DNA of 64,000 nucleotides from Pseudomonas mucidolens (lineage in GTDB: Bacteria; Pseudomonadota; Gammaproteobacteria; Pseudomonadales; Pseudomonadaceae): NCBI RefSeq assembly GCF_900106045.1, contig NZ_LT629802.1:3782001-3846000 (forward strand), given 5' to 3'. Positions within the stretch are counted from its first letter, which is position 1. Each line of letters opens with the position of its first letter. Positions 35,514 to 45,328 of this stretch are shown piece by piece. The notes beneath the pieces were generated by a model. The model worked only from the letters and a program-made list of their open reading frames with translations, did no database searches and was not told the DNA's origin. Position numbers and translations under genes: made by a program.

Positions 35514-35760
35514 AGCCGACTCGATGCTGTTGCACCATCAGGTACGCAAGCGTGGCAACCGCGCTCTGTTGTGTCATGAAACGCGCTTGCAGTTGTCGCC
35601 GGACCACCGTCAACTGGTACTCAGCCGCTATGTGGAACACTACAGCCCGCAAGGCGTACGCTGGACCGAACGCCAGCACCGCGTGGCGGTGAGCGACCTG
35701 CTGCGCTGGCTGATAGCCCAGGGGGAACCTTCGACCACCCGCCTCGACACGAAGGCATAA
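35503..35760 (+). CDS. Small conserved hypothetical protein
   Basis: The start at 35503 overlaps the lipoprotein gene by 11 bp and gives 85 residues (MISEADSMLLHHQVRKRGNR). It is basic and soluble, with LQLSPDHRQLVLSRYVEHYS and VAVSDLLRWLIAQGE, a pattern seen in short Pseudomonas proteins of unknown role. No catalytic motif is visible. The overlap suggests it is cotranslated with the lipoprotein. Confidence 0.6.
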   Translation: MISEADSMLLHHQVRKRGNRALLCHETRLQLSPDHRQLVLSRYVEHYSPQGVRWTERQHRVAVSDLLRWLIAQGEPSTTRLDTKA

Positions 35761-35927
35761 TTTTGGCGCAAGACGTTTATCGCACAGGATAGCCCGGGGC
35801 GCGGCACTCTTCTCTAAACAAGCAGACAGCGGTATTCCCCTGTCTGCCTGCACACAGGCCTTAACAAAACGCTGACATCCATTGCGCTACGCTATCCAGT
35901 CCGCTATTGCCCAGAGCCGTATTCTCC

Positions 35928-37856
35928 ATGCCTCACCCCGACCTGTTGCCCGCCGTACTTGCCGGCCCTTTGCTGCGCCGTCTCGAACCGGGACGCCTGG
36001 TGTTATGGCTGGTGGGCAGTCGCCCCCTGGCATTGACTCTGAAACTGAGCTGGATCCAGGACCAGAATCCCCAGACGCTTGAAGTCGTTCTGGACGCCAC
36101 ACGCTGCCAAGTCGTTCCCGTCGGGCGTGCGGCGTTTATCCACCTGATCGACGTGCCACTGCAAAGTCCTCTGCCCCACGATGTGTCGATCAGCTATGAC
36201 CTGCTGATCGCGCAAGCCAACGGCAAACCGTCGGGCATCGCCGAATGGGCGCCCCATCTGCTGTACGGCAATGCCCAAACCGCGGATTTTGTCCTGCACA
36301 GTCGTATCCGTCAGTTGATGCACGGTTCTTGCCGCAAACCCCACCATTACGCCGACGAAGGCCTGCTGTGTGTCGACCGCGTGCTGGCCGAGGCGCGCAC
36401 GCCCGAACACAGCCCGGCGCTGCTGATGATGAGCGGCGACCAGGTCTATGCCGACGACGTGGCGGGTCCGATGCTGCGGGCAATTCATGGGTTGATCGCC
36501 CGCCTGGGTCTGTTCGATGAGTACCTGGACGGCGCCGTGGTGGATGACAGCACCCGGCTCTACGATCACCCGGCCAGCTACTACCATCGCGCCGACCTGC
36601 TGCCGGCCCTGGAAAGCAACGAGACCTTGCGCGAGCGTTTTTTTGGTGGGGTAAAGAAGCCGATTTTCACCAGTAGCACGGCTGACAATCATCTGGTGAC
36701 CTTTGCCGAAGTCATGGCGATGTACTTGCTGGTCTGGTCGCCAACCCCCTGGACACTGATCTGCCCGACACCGCCACGCCTTGACGATGAAGAACGGGCG
36801 CGCTATGCCCGAGAACAGCTGCAAGTGGACAGGTTCCGCGACGGCCTGAATGGAGTGGCCCGGGTGTTCGCCCACGTGTCATGCCTGATGATTTTCGATG
36901 ACCACGACGTCACCGATGACTGGAATCTCAGCGCCCAATGGGAAGCGACCGCCTACGGCAACCCGTTCTCCAAGCGCATCATCGGCAATGCCTTGCTGGC
37001 CTACATGCTTTGCCAGGGCTGGGGTAACAACCCGGATGCCTTCGCAGCGCTGCTGAATAAAACCCTGGCCCTGACCACCGCGGCCCAGACGCGGGACAAC
37101 CACCTGGACGCATCCGCCCAGGACGAACTGCTGAGTGAGTTGTTGAAATTCCAGCAATGGCATTACGTGCTGCCAACCTCGCCGGCCCTGGTGGTACTCG
37201 ACACCCGTACCCGGCGCTGGCGCAGCGAGTTCACGCTCAAGCAACCGTCCGGCCTGCTGGACTGGGAAGCCTTGAGCGAGTTGCAGCACGAACTGCTGGA
37301 TCATCCGTCGGCCATCATCGTTTCGCCGACGCCGATCTTCGGCGTCAAGCTGATCGAAGCCATACAGAAAGTCTTCAGCTGGTGCGGTTATCCGTTATTG
37401 GTCGATGCCGAAAACTGGATGGCCCATCGTGGGGCGGCGCAAGTGATCCTGAATATATTTCGTCACTCACGCACACCGGGCAACTACGTGATCCTGTCGG
37501 GTGATGTGCATTATTCATTTGTCTACGAAGTGCTGATCCGCCATCGCGACGCCGGGCCGAAAATCTGGCAGATCACCAGCAGCGGTATCAAGAACGAGTT
37601 CCCCCGCAGCTTGCTGGAATGGTTCGACCGGCTTAATCGCTGGCTCTATTCACCTCGCTCACCGCTGAACTGGCTGACACGCCGGCGACGCATGCAAGTG
37701 ATGCCACATACCCCAGAACATGCCGAGGCCGGCGAGCGGTTATGGAACAGTGCGGGCGTCGGACAGGTGTTCTTCAACGAACAGGGTCAACCCGAAGCGA
37801 TTTATCAACACAATGCCGACGGTTCGCCCAGCACCCGCATGGTAGAGCCACAGTAG
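35928..37856 (+). CDS. PhoD-like metallophosphatase
   Basis: The start at 35928 gives 642 residues (MPHPDLLPAVLAGPLLRRLE); an ATG 7 codons earlier is also open. Metal-site motifs of the PhoD-like calcineurin fold are visible: LMMSGDQVYADD, LMIFDDHDVTDDWNLS and ILSGDVHYSFVYEV. There is no signal peptide, unlike secreted PhoD, so it is probably cytoplasmic. It hydrolyses phosphomono- or diesters in known relatives. It is alone between the small hypothetical gene and the GGDEF gene. Confidence 0.85.
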   Translation: MPHPDLLPAVLAGPLLRRLEPGRLVLWLVGSRPLALTLKLSWIQDQNPQTLEVVLDATRCQVVPVGRAAFIHLIDVPLQSPLPHDVSISYDLLIAQANGKPSGIAEWAPHLLYGNAQTADFVLHSRIRQLMHGSCRKPHHYADEGLLCVDRVLAEARTPEHSPALLMMSGDQVYADDVAGPMLRAIHGLIARLGLFDEYLDGAVVDDSTRLYDHPASYYHRADLLPALESNETLRERFFGGVKKPIFTSSTADNHLVTFAEVMAMYLLVWSPTPWTLICPTPPRLDDEERARYAREQLQVDRFRDGLNGVARVFAHVSCLMIFDDHDVTDDWNLSAQWEATAYGNPFSKRIIGNALLAYMLCQGWGNNPDAFAALLNKTLALTTAAQTRDNHLDASAQDELLSELLKFQQWHYVLPTSPALVVLDTRTRRWRSEFTLKQPSGLLDWEALSELQHELLDHPSAIIVSPTPIFGVKLIEAIQKVFSWCGYPLLVDAENWMAHRGAAQVILNIFRHSRTPGNYVILSGDVHYSFVYEVLIRHRDAGPKIWQITSSGIKNEFPRSLLEWFDRLNRWLYSPRSPLNWLTRRRRMQVMPHTPEHAEAGERLWNSAGVGQVFFNEQGQPEAIYQHNADGSPSTRMVEPQ

Positions 37857-38016
37857 GCGCGGTTAGCGCCTCGCTCGCAAATAGTGGCACTTTGCCTCGC
37901 TCCGACAGGCTCTTTCTCTGTTACCAAACCTCGTTGTAAAGTACCGCAGCCACGGAGTATCGGCGTTTACACCTGACTGGCTATTTCCGGCCAATACCTT
38001 CGCAGGAAGCGCGCAG

Positions 38017-39030
38017 ATGGACGATACATCCGGTATGAGCCCGTTGAAGAACGAATGCTCCGACCTCCATACAGACATGCTCCATGCCATCATGGAACTG
38101 GTCAGTGACGGTATCTGGGACTGGAACGCCAATACCGGATTCGTCTATCGCAATCCCGGCTGGTACGAAATGCTGGGTTATGCCCACCACTCCCTGGAAA
38201 ATAACGTCTTCACCTGGGAAAACGTGATTCATCCCGACGATTATCCCCGCGTGATGAAAGCCTTTGACGACTACATCAACCGCCACACCCCGCACTATCA
38301 AGCCGAGTATCGTTGCCGCAAGAAGGATGGTACCTGGCTGTGGATCGAAGATCGCGGCTACGTGATCGCGCGCAACGCCGACGGTTCAATGTCACGGATG
38401 GTCGGCGCGCAACGCAGTATCCAGGCGCGTAAACGCTCGCTGGAACAGCTCGAGCGACGCAACCAATCCCTGGAGGCGCTGGTAGCCGAGCGCACCCGTG
38501 AATTGTCCCGGGTCAATCAGCAACTGCAGCTGCAACTGGACGAAAATCGCTCCCTGGCTGAACGCGATACCCTGACACGCATCGCCAATCGCTATCGCCT
38601 GGAAAAAGTCCTGCTGGAAGAATGTGACCGCGCCCAACGGTTTCGCTTGCCCTTGTCACTGATTGCCATGGACATCGACGACTTCAAGCCGATCAACGAC
38701 CGACACGGTCACGCCGTGGGTGACGCCACGCTGTTGCAGGTGGTGGAACACCTGGAACGCTGCGTAGGCCAGGACGATCTGCTGGCGCGTTGGGGGGGCG
38801 ATGAATTCATGCTGATCCTGCCCAAAAGCACCGTTGAAACCGCCAGATTGCTGGCCGAACGAGTCCGCCAGGAAATCCTCGATTTACCGAGCATCGGCGA
38901 GTTCAAGGTGACCTTGAGCCTTGGGGTGGTGCAGCGCCATGATAACGAGGCGCCCGCCACCCTGATGGCCAGGGCGGACCAGGCGCTGTATCAGTCCAAG
39001 GCGGCGGGCAAGAACACGGTGTCGTCATGA
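38017..39030 (+). CDS. PAS-GGDEF diguanylate cyclase
   Basis: The 337-residue cytoplasmic protein has a PAS/PAC module (about 20-140; ELVSDGIWDWNANTGFVYRN, then KKDGTWLWIEDRGYVIARNADG) and a coiled-coil linker (ERRNQSLEALVAERTRELSR). An intact GGDEF domain follows, with WGGDEF at 259-264 and MDIDDFKPINDRHGHAVGD. It should make cyclic di-GMP. The inhibitory RxxD site five residues before GGDEF reads GQDD here, so product inhibition at the usual I-site is unlikely. Confidence 0.94.
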   Translation: MDDTSGMSPLKNECSDLHTDMLHAIMELVSDGIWDWNANTGFVYRNPGWYEMLGYAHHSLENNVFTWENVIHPDDYPRVMKAFDDYINRHTPHYQAEYRCRKKDGTWLWIEDRGYVIARNADGSMSRMVGAQRSIQARKRSLEQLERRNQSLEALVAERTRELSRVNQQLQLQLDENRSLAERDTLTRIANRYRLEKVLLEECDRAQRFRLPLSLIAMDIDDFKPINDRHGHAVGDATLLQVVEHLERCVGQDDLLARWGGDEFMLILPKSTVETARLLAERVRQEILDLPSIGEFKVTLSLGVVQRHDNEAPATLMARADQALYQSKAAGKNTVSS

Positions 39031-39034
39031 ACGT

Positions 39035-40063
39035 CTAGCGAACCGGCGGCGCGTACTGAATGCCGCCGTTGTTCCACAAGGCATTCAGCCCGCGCGGGAT
39101 CTTCAACACGCTGTCCTGGCCGATATTGCGCTCGAACACTTCGCCGTAGTTGCCCACTTGCTTGACGATCTGCACCACCCAATCCTTGCGCAACTTGAGG
39201 TCCTTGCCATACTCGCCGTCGGCGCCCAGCAACCGTGCTATATCCGGGTTCTTAGTGGTCTTGGCTTGCTCTTCGACATTCTGCGAGGTGATACCCATTT
39301 CCTCGGCATTGAGCATGGCGAACAGCGTCCACTTGACGATGCTGAACCAATCATCGTCGCCCTTGCGCACCAATGGACCCAGAGGCTCCTTGGAAATCAC
39401 CTCGGGCAGCACGATGAACTCGTCCGGGTGCGCCATCTTGATCCGCTGGGCATACAGGCCCGACTGGTCGGTGGTCAACACATCGCAACGACCGGCTTCC
39501 AGGCCCTTGGCACTTTCATCGGCAGTGTCGAAGGTGATGGGGGTGTACTGCATGCCGTTGGCGCGAAAGTAATCCGAGACGTTCAGCTCAGTGGTAGTGC
39601 CGGCCTGGATACACAGGGTCGCGCCGTCCAGCTCCTTGGCATGTTTCACCCCCAGTTTAGTGTTCACCAGAAAGCCGATACCGTCGTAATAGGTCACCCC
39701 GGTGAAAACCAGGCCCATGCCGGTATCACGGGAGCTGGTCCAGGTGGTGTTGCGCGAGATCAGGTCGATTTCCCCAGACTGCAACGCGGTAAAGCGCTCC
39801 TTGGCAGTCAGTTGGCTGAATTTCACTTTCGAGGCGTCGCCGAACAGCGCGGCGGCCACCGCGTGGCACACATCCACATCAATGCCGGTCATCTTGCCCT
39901 GGGCGTCCGGCACACCGAAGCCGGGCAGACCGTCGCTGACGCCGCACTGGATAAAGCCCTTCTTCTGAATCGCGTCCAGCGTCGCCCCAGCCTGAGCGCT
40001 ACCGGCCAGCCCCAATGCAGTGGCGGCGGCGAGTGCGGCCAAGGTATTTTTCAGGTTTTTCAT
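39035..40063 (-). CDS. General amino-acid ABC transporter substrate-binding protein (AapJ-like)
   Basis: The start at 40063 gives 342 residues with a Sec signal peptide (NTLAALAAATALGLAGSAQA). The mature part has the family patterns KGFIQCGVSDGLPGFG, KMTGIDVDVCHAVAAALFGD and SRNTTWTSSRDTGMGLVFTG, typical of AapJ/BztA proteins that bind several L-amino acids in the periplasm. The permease and ATPase genes (aapQMP) are absent, so it must borrow a transporter encoded elsewhere. It is convergent with the GGDEF gene. Confidence 0.93.
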   Translation of the reverse strand: MKNLKNTLAALAAATALGLAGSAQAGATLDAIQKKGFIQCGVSDGLPGFGVPDAQGKMTGIDVDVCHAVAAALFGDASKVKFSQLTAKERFTALQSGEIDLISRNTTWTSSRDTGMGLVFTGVTYYDGIGFLVNTKLGVKHAKELDGATLCIQAGTTTELNVSDYFRANGMQYTPITFDTADESAKGLEAGRCDVLTTDQSGLYAQRIKMAHPDEFIVLPEVISKEPLGPLVRKGDDDWFSIVKWTLFAMLNAEEMGITSQNVEEQAKTTKNPDIARLLGADGEYGKDLKLRKDWVVQIVKQVGNYGEVFERNIGQDSVLKIPRGLNALWNNGGIQYAPPVR

Positions 40064-40207
40064 GCAAGGCGCTCCCTGTCGATTTTTATTGTTCGGCGCC
40101 GAAAAGCCGGGCCGGTTTATAGTATTGCCGCTCAGTATCAACGGCTTTAGGCCTGGCTCACAAACGACGTTTAGGCAAAGGCTCCTTCCGATTTGGAATG
40201 AACTCCC

Positions 40208-41101
40208 ATGATTTCAAAACGCTTGACCCCTTCGATGACAGCCCTGCAATGCTTCGAAGCCGCCGCCCGCCACCTGAGCTTCACACGGGCCGCCGAAGAA
40301 CTGCACCTGACCCAAAGTGCCGTCAGCAAACAAGTGGCCCAGCTCGAGGAGATGCTATGCCACAACCTGTTCGAACGGGTGCGCCAGCGTTTATACCTGT
40401 CGCCAGCGGGTGCCTTGTACCTGGCCGAGGTGCACAAGATCCTGACTCAGGTCGACATCTCCAGCCGCTACATCCTCACCTACGGCGGCGAAACCGAAGT
40501 ACTGCGCATCGCCACCCAACCGACTTTCGGCGACCGCTGGCTGGTCCCCAAGCTCAAGGATTTCGCGGCCAGGCAGCCGAACATTCATCTGGATATCCGC
40601 AACGAACTGGAGCCGTTCGACGTGTTGCAGGCCAAGGCCGATATCGCATTTTTCTTCGGCCAGGGCTCGTGGCCGGGAGCGACCTGCATCGAGCTGTTTC
40701 GCGAAGTCGTGGTGCCGGTCTGCGCGCCAGGTTTCGTTGCACCGGGCAGCGACGCATCTTCGCGCCATACCCTGCTGCAATGCACCTCGCGACCCGAAGC
40801 CTGGCATGAGTGGTTTCTGGAACAGGGCCTGCATTCGCAAAACAGCTACCACGGTCCGCGTTTCGATACGTTCTACATGTGCATTCGCGCAGCGCAATCG
40901 GGCTATGGCGTGGCATTGGTGCCGCAGTATCTGGTCGCCGAGGAGTTGGCCCAGGGCAGCCTGATGATTCCTTGGGATTACGCCATGCCCAGCGCCGGCG
41001 CACACTTTATCGCGCATGCCGAACACGCCGGCGAGATTCCCAAGGTCAAGGCGTTTTTGAGCTGGATGGTGGAATACGTCGCAGCACATCCCGACTTTTA
41101 A
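40208..41101 (+). CDS. LysR-family transcriptional regulator (GcvA-like)
   Basis: The 297-residue regulator has an N-terminal winged helix (MTALQCFEAAARHLSFTRAA, then LHLTQSAVSKQVAQLEEML). The effector domain includes LRIATQPTFGDRWLVPKLKD and AAQSGYGVALVPQYLVAEEL. It lies 144 bp from the divergent amino-acid binding protein gene and 90 bp before the aminotransferase gene, so both are likely targets. Confidence 0.93.
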   Translation: MISKRLTPSMTALQCFEAAARHLSFTRAAEELHLTQSAVSKQVAQLEEMLCHNLFERVRQRLYLSPAGALYLAEVHKILTQVDISSRYILTYGGETEVLRIATQPTFGDRWLVPKLKDFAARQPNIHLDIRNELEPFDVLQAKADIAFFFGQGSWPGATCIELFREVVVPVCAPGFVAPGSDASSRHTLLQCTSRPEAWHEWFLEQGLHSQNSYHGPRFDTFYMCIRAAQSGYGVALVPQYLVAEELAQGSLMIPWDYAMPSAGAHFIAHAEHAGEIPKVKAFLSWMVEYVAAHPDF

Positions 41102-41191
41102 TAATGACCCGGCGACTTTATTTCGTTTGCGGGCACGTGCGGCTCACGGCTTAGATAGGGACACGTTTGCCCTTTTCGAGTCCCGGATCCC

Positions 41192-42442
41192 ATGAGTCGC
41201 GAATCCATCAGCCAGTCGATTTCCATCGTCCACCCCATCAGCCTCAGCCACGGTAAAAATGCCGAAGTCTGGGACACCAGCGGCAAACGCTATATCGACT
41301 TTGTCGGCGGTATCGGCGTACTCAACCTGGGCCATTGCCACCCGAGCGTGGTGGAGGCCATTCGCGAACAAGCCACCCGGCTCACGCACTACGCCTTCAA
41401 CGCCGCGCCCCATGCGCCCTATATCGAACTGATGAAGCGCCTCACGGCCTTCATTCCGGTGAGTTATCCAGTCAGTGGCATGCTCACCAACAGCGGTGCC
41501 GAAGCGGCCGAGAACGCCCTGAAAATCGCGCGTGGCGCAACCGGGCGCACAGCGGTCATCGCCTTTGATGGCGGGTTTCATGGCCGTACCCTGGCCACTC
41601 TCAATCTCAACGGCAAGGTCGCGCCCTACAAACAAAAAGTCGGCGTCCTGCCCGGCACCGTGTACCACTTGCCCTACCCCAGTGCGGACAACGGCGTGAC
41701 CTGCGACGATGCGATCAACGCCATGGAGCGATTGTTCAGCGTCGAAATCGACGTTAATGACGTCGCGTGTTTCATCGTTGAGCCGGTCCAGGGTGAAGCG
41801 GGTTTCCTGGCCCTCGACAGCCAGTTTGCCAAGGCCCTGCGGCGCCTGTGCGATGAGCACGGCATCCTGTTGATCGCCGATGAGATCCAGTCCGGCTTTG
41901 GCCGCACCGGTCAGCGTTTTGCCTTTTCGCGCCTGGGCATCGAACCGGACCTGATCCTGCTCGGAAAAAGCATCGCCGGCGGCGTACCGCTGGGTGCCGT
42001 GGTCGGGCGCAGAGCGCTGATGGACACCTTGCCCAAAGGCGGATTGGGCGGCACCTATTCCGGCAATCCGATTGCTTGCGCGGCCGCATTGGCCACCCTT
42101 GATGTGATGACCGATGCACACTTGCAGGCCTGGGGCGAACAGCAGGAAGCCGCTATCGTGCGGCGCCACGCCGTATGGAAAAGCAAAAAAATCTCCGCCT
42201 ATCTGGGCCGCCTGACCGGCGTCGGCGCCATGCGCGGCATCGAGTTGCTGCTTGCCGACGGCACCCCGGGATCCGCCCAATTGAGCCAACTGCTGAGCCT
42301 GGCCCGGGATGCCGGTCTGCTGCTGATGCCCAGCGGCAAAAGCCGACATATTGTCCGCTTGTTGGCGCCCCTGACCATTGAGCCTGAAGTACTGGAGGAA
42401 GGCCTGGATATCCTCGAGGCATGCCTGCGCACGCTGGATTGA
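41192..42442 (+). CDS. Class III pyridoxal-phosphate aminotransferase (GabT-like)
   Basis: The 416-residue enzyme moves an amino group from an omega-amino acid to an oxoacid. Motifs: FVGGIGVLNLGHCHPSVVEA, NSGAEAAENALKIAR, FHGRTLATL, the cofactor Asp region LLIADEIQSGFGRTG and the Lys in LILLGKSIAGGVPLGA. The likely substrates are 4-aminobutyrate, 5-aminovalerate or a similar amine; the exact one is not readable. The LysR gene upstream and the amino-acid binding protein suggest an amino-acid catabolic role. Confidence 0.9.
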   Translation: MSRESISQSISIVHPISLSHGKNAEVWDTSGKRYIDFVGGIGVLNLGHCHPSVVEAIREQATRLTHYAFNAAPHAPYIELMKRLTAFIPVSYPVSGMLTNSGAEAAENALKIARGATGRTAVIAFDGGFHGRTLATLNLNGKVAPYKQKVGVLPGTVYHLPYPSADNGVTCDDAINAMERLFSVEIDVNDVACFIVEPVQGEAGFLALDSQFAKALRRLCDEHGILLIADEIQSGFGRTGQRFAFSRLGIEPDLILLGKSIAGGVPLGAVVGRRALMDTLPKGGLGGTYSGNPIACAAALATLDVMTDAHLQAWGEQQEAAIVRRHAVWKSKKISAYLGRLTGVGAMRGIELLLADGTPGSAQLSQLLSLARDAGLLLMPSGKSRHIVRLLAPLTIEPEVLEEGLDILEACLRTLD

Positions 42443-42555
42443 ATCAGCGGGACCTGACGCCGTGGGCAGAGTGCCGCCTTGACCTGGTCAGCCTCGCCCC
42501 TGAAAATGCCCGACGCTTTTCCCGTCTCCCCGTTTACTGAAGTAGTGAAATTTCA

Positions 42556-43260
42556 ATGTCCGATTCCCGCACCGAAGAATCCGTAGTCACCTTGCAGTCC
42601 AAAGCTGAATACGAAAACGCCATCAATCTTTCACAGCATGTGCCCGCGGCCAAGAGCATCAGTGAAATGGTGCTGGACGCGTTCCACACCTCCAGGGAAA
42701 GCGACCAGATCCGCGAATTGCGCGTCGCTATCCGCCAGGCTCACGACGCCTTCGACGATGACAAGGCCTACGATCTAATGGGCCAGCTCAAGCAACTCAA
42801 GGACGCCGAGGCCGCCGACACCGCCGCGCTGGAAGACCTGAGCAGCAAATTCTCGATCAGCCGTATTCTCTCCTGCTTCAAGGACGATCCCCAGTTTCAG
42901 GAACTGGTCTACGGCCTGGCCCTCAAGGTCCTGAACCAGACTCACCAGGCCATCAGCAACCCGAGCAGCGGTAAAAGCAAAACCGCGCGGGCGAAGAAGG
43001 AAATGGAAGTGTTTGCCATCAGCAAGGACGGCATCAGCGTCACTCTGCCGCTGCGCTCGCCACGCGCCAAACCGAATGTCGACCGTGAGGCGTTTGAGTT
43101 CCTCGGTTTTACCTTTGTCGGTGAAGGCGATGAAGCTGAGCTTGAAAGCGAGATCTTTGTGGATAACGCCGGTGCCGAACAACCACTGACCCGCAAGAAC
43201 ATCGTGACCGCGCTGCAACAGCAGACCGCGTTTGATGGCTACAGCATCGCCGCGCAATAA
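42556..43260 (+). CDS. Unrecognised conserved-looking protein
   Basis: This 234-residue protein has no signal peptide or membrane segment. Residues about 25-110 are helical and charged (SESDQIRELRVAIRQAHDAF-like, then DDDKAYDLMGQLKQLKDAEA). A middle helix reads FQELVYGLALKVLNQTHQAI and a basic linker KSKTARAKKEME. The last 90 residues look like beta structure (FAISKDGISVTLPLRSPRAK, EAFEFLGFTFVGEGDEAELE). I do not recognise a family. It follows the aminotransferase by 113 bp and REP elements follow it. A usable ribosome site is weak. Confidence 0.55.
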   Translation: MSDSRTEESVVTLQSKAEYENAINLSQHVPAAKSISEMVLDAFHTSRESDQIRELRVAIRQAHDAFDDDKAYDLMGQLKQLKDAEAADTAALEDLSSKFSISRILSCFKDDPQFQELVYGLALKVLNQTHQAISNPSSGKSKTARAKKEMEVFAISKDGISVTLPLRSPRAKPNVDREAFEFLGFTFVGEGDEAELESEIFVDNAGAEQPLTRKNIVTALQQQTAFDGYSIAAQ

Positions 43261-43276
43261 CCCAACCCCACCCCTC

Positions 43277-43373
43277 GTAGGAGCGAGCTTGCTCGCGAAG
43301 ATCGTCAACGATAACGCGGGAAACCTGATACCTCGCAACGGTCTCTGGTTTTTCGCGAGCAGCTCGCTCCTAC
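43277..43373. repeat. REP pair (inverted)
   Basis: GTAGGAGCGAGCTTGCTCGC (43277) faces TCGCGAGCAGCTCGCTCCTA (to 43373) across 50 bp in the convergent gap before cyoE. Confidence 0.85.
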
Positions 43374-43416
43374 AGGGTGTGCTGCAAGCGCAGGCGGCAG
43401 GGTCGCAGCAGCCATG

Positions 43417-43454
43417 AAAAAGCCCCGCGCTTCTCTCGAAGGGCGGGGCTTTTC
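43417..43454. terminator. Bidirectional terminator after cyoE
   Basis: AAAAAGCCCCGC and GCGGGGCTTTT flank a TTCTCTCGAAGG loop. T runs flank the stem on both strands; it closes the cyo operon 14 bp beyond cyoE. Confidence 0.88.
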
Positions 43455-43467
43455 AATACACCTGCAC

Positions 43468-44355
43468 TCAGTTGGCGTAGGTCAGCAGCAACTCTTTCGG
43501 CACCTGGAAATCCAGGGACATCATCACGCTCAACGCGGTGATGGTGAAGATCGAGAAGACAAACAGCTTGCGCGCCCAGACGGTGTCATCCACCGCCTTG
43601 TAGCCGGTCCAGGCCATGTACAGCCAGTACATGCCCATGGCGGCGGCGACGGCGAGGTAGCTCATGCCGGCGTAACCACTGAAGGTCAACATCAAGGTCG
43701 CCACGAGGAAGGCCAGGATGTAGAGCAGGATATGTTTCTTGGCCACCTGGATGCCACGCTTGACCGGCAATACCGGAATCGACGCAGCCAGGTAGTCATT
43801 GAAGCGAAAGATCGCGATGGCGTAAGAGTGCGGCATCTGCCACAGGCTGAACATCACCAGCAGCACCAGCGCAGCCATGTCGAAGCTATTGGTCACAGCC
43901 ACATAACCAATCACCGGTGGCATCGCGCCCGACAGACTGCCCACCAGCGTGCCGTGAACCGACTTGCGCTTGAGGTAGAGACTGTACAGGCCGACGTAGA
44001 TGACAAACCCGATGACCGCAAACAGCGCCGCCAGTGGGTTGGCCACCTTGTACAACAACACGACGCCGGCAACACCCAGGAGGGTCGCGAAAACCAGCGC
44101 CAGTTTCAGGGAAACAAGCCCCTGAACCAGCGCACGGTTTTTCGTGCGTTCCATCTTGATGTCGATATCGCGATCGATGCAGTTGTTGAACACGCAACCG
44201 GAAGCCACCACAAGGGAAGTGCCGATCATTGCCGCCAGGAAGATGGCCAGATCGACATGCCCCTTGGAGGCCAGGAAGAAGCCGCCTGCCACAGAAAGCA
44301 CGTTACCGAAAATGATCCCCGGTTTGGTGATTTGGATAAAGTGCTTAAGCGACAT
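43468..44355 (-). CDS. cyoE: Protoheme IX farnesyltransferase
   Basis: CyoE attaches a farnesyl group to heme b to make heme O for the cytochrome bo3 oxidase. The 295-residue inner-membrane protein has about nine helices and the UbiA-type Asp motif [20 protein letters not shown], plus [20 protein letters not shown]. It is the last gene of cyoABCDE, 11 bp after cyoD. Confidence 0.96.
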   Translation of the reverse strand: MSLKHFIQITKPGIIFGNVLSVAGGFFLASKGHVDLAIFLAAMIGTSLVVASGCVFNNCIDRDIDIKMERTKNRALVQGLVSLKLALVFATLLGVAGVVLLYKVANPLAALFAVIGFVIYVGLYSLYLKRKSVHGTLVGSLSGAMPPVIGYVAVTNSFDMAALVLLVMFSLWQMPHSYAIAIFRFNDYLAASIPVLPVKRGIQVAKKHILLYILAFLVATLMLTFSGYAGMSYLAVAAAMGMYWLYMAWTGYKAVDDTVWARKLFVFSIFTITALSVMMSLDFQVPKELLLTYAN

Positions 44356-44366
44356 CGGGTCTTACC

Positions 44367-44702
44367 TCACTTCGCCATCATGTAGGTGTGGATGCTGAAC
44401 ATGATCCACAACGACAGGCCAACCAGCAGCAGGATCACAATCGCCGTGAACACAAAAGCGATCACGTTGTTACGCTGGGCCTGGGAGCGATCCAGATGCA
44501 GGAAGTAATACAGGCGAACGATCACCTGGATCACTGCAAACAACATCACGATGGCCAGGGTCATGGCCTTCGGCAGGGTTGGGTACATCACCAGGCCGAA
44601 CGGAATAACTGTCAGGATCACCGACAGGATGAAGCCGATGGCGTAAGACTTTACGCTACCGTGGCTTACATCATGGCTGTCATGGGAGTGTGCATTAGCC
44701 AT
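44367..44702 (-). CDS. cyoD: Cytochrome bo3 quinol oxidase subunit IV
   Basis: A 111-residue membrane subunit with three helices (YAIGFILSVILTVIPFGLVM, IVMLFAVIQVIVRLYYFLHL, IAFVFTAIVILLLVGLSLWI). It is thought to help assemble the oxidase. It overlaps the cyoC stop codon by 1 bp. Confidence 0.96.
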   Translation of the reverse strand: MANAHSHDSHDVSHGSVKSYAIGFILSVILTVIPFGLVMYPTLPKAMTLAIVMLFAVIQVIVRLYYFLHLDRSQAQRNNVIAFVFTAIVILLLVGLSLWIMFSIHTYMMAK

Positions 44703-45325
44703 TACAGAGTCCCCATCAAGTAGACAACGGTGAAGACGCAGATCCAGACCACGTCCAGGAAGTGCCAGAACAGGCTCAGGCAGCTCAGGCGGGTCTTGTT
44801 GGTCGACGTCAGGCCATGTTTGTTGACCTGGTACATCATGATCGCCATCCAGATCAGACCGGCGGTTACGTGCAGACCGTGGGTACCGACCAGGGTGAAG
44901 AACGCCGACAGGAAGCCGCTGCGGCTAGGACCGTAGCCTTCGGAGATCAGCAGGTGGAACTCGTTGATCTCCATGGCGATAAAGCCAAGGCCGAGCAGGA
45001 AGGTCATGCCCAGCCACTTCAGCACGCCCGCCTTGTTGCCACGGAAGAACGCCAGCATGGCGAAGCCGTAGGTGATCGAACTGAACAGCAGCAAGGCGGT
45101 TTCGCCCAGTACGTAATTCAGTTCGAAGATGTCGTGGCCCGACGGGCCACCTGCTACGTTGTTTACCAGTACCGCGTATACCGCGAAGATCGATGCAAAC
45201 AGGATGCAGTCGGTCATCAGGTAGAGCCAGAAACCGTATACGGTCATCTCGCCCGCGTCGTGGTGGTCATCGTGCCCATGGTCATCGACATGGGCGTGTC
45301 CAGCATTGGTCACTAAGTTCGACAT
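44702..45325 (-). CDS. cyoC: Cytochrome bo3 quinol oxidase subunit III
   Basis: The 207-residue membrane subunit has five helices after a His- and Asp-rich N-terminus ([15 protein letters not shown]). [20 protein letters not shown] and [20 protein letters not shown] are subunit III signatures. It starts 3 bp after cyoB ends. Confidence 0.96.
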   Translation of the reverse strand: MSNLVTNAGHAHVDDHGHDDHHDAGEMTVYGFWLYLMTDCILFASIFAVYAVLVNNVAGGPSGHDIFELNYVLGETALLLFSSITYGFAMLAFFRGNKAGVLKWLGMTFLLGLGFIAMEINEFHLLISEGYGPSRSGFLSAFFTLVGTHGLHVTAGLIWMAIMMYQVNKHGLTSTNKTRLSCLSLFWHFLDVVWICVFTVVYLMGTL

Positions 45326-45328
45326 GGT

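Noticed and set aside
36003..36875. A 290-codon minus-strand frame
   Set aside because: It is antisense to the PhoD-like gene, where metal-site motifs prove the plus-strand frame.
41144..42349. A 401-codon open frame on the minus strand
   Set aside because: It is the antisense shadow of the class III aminotransferase gene, whose motifs are complete on the plus strand; the minus product has no recognisable domain.
43414..44385. A 323-codon plus-strand frame very rich in His and Gln
   Set aside because: It is antisense to cyoE; the His/Gln-rich composition is typical of reverse reading of membrane protein genes.
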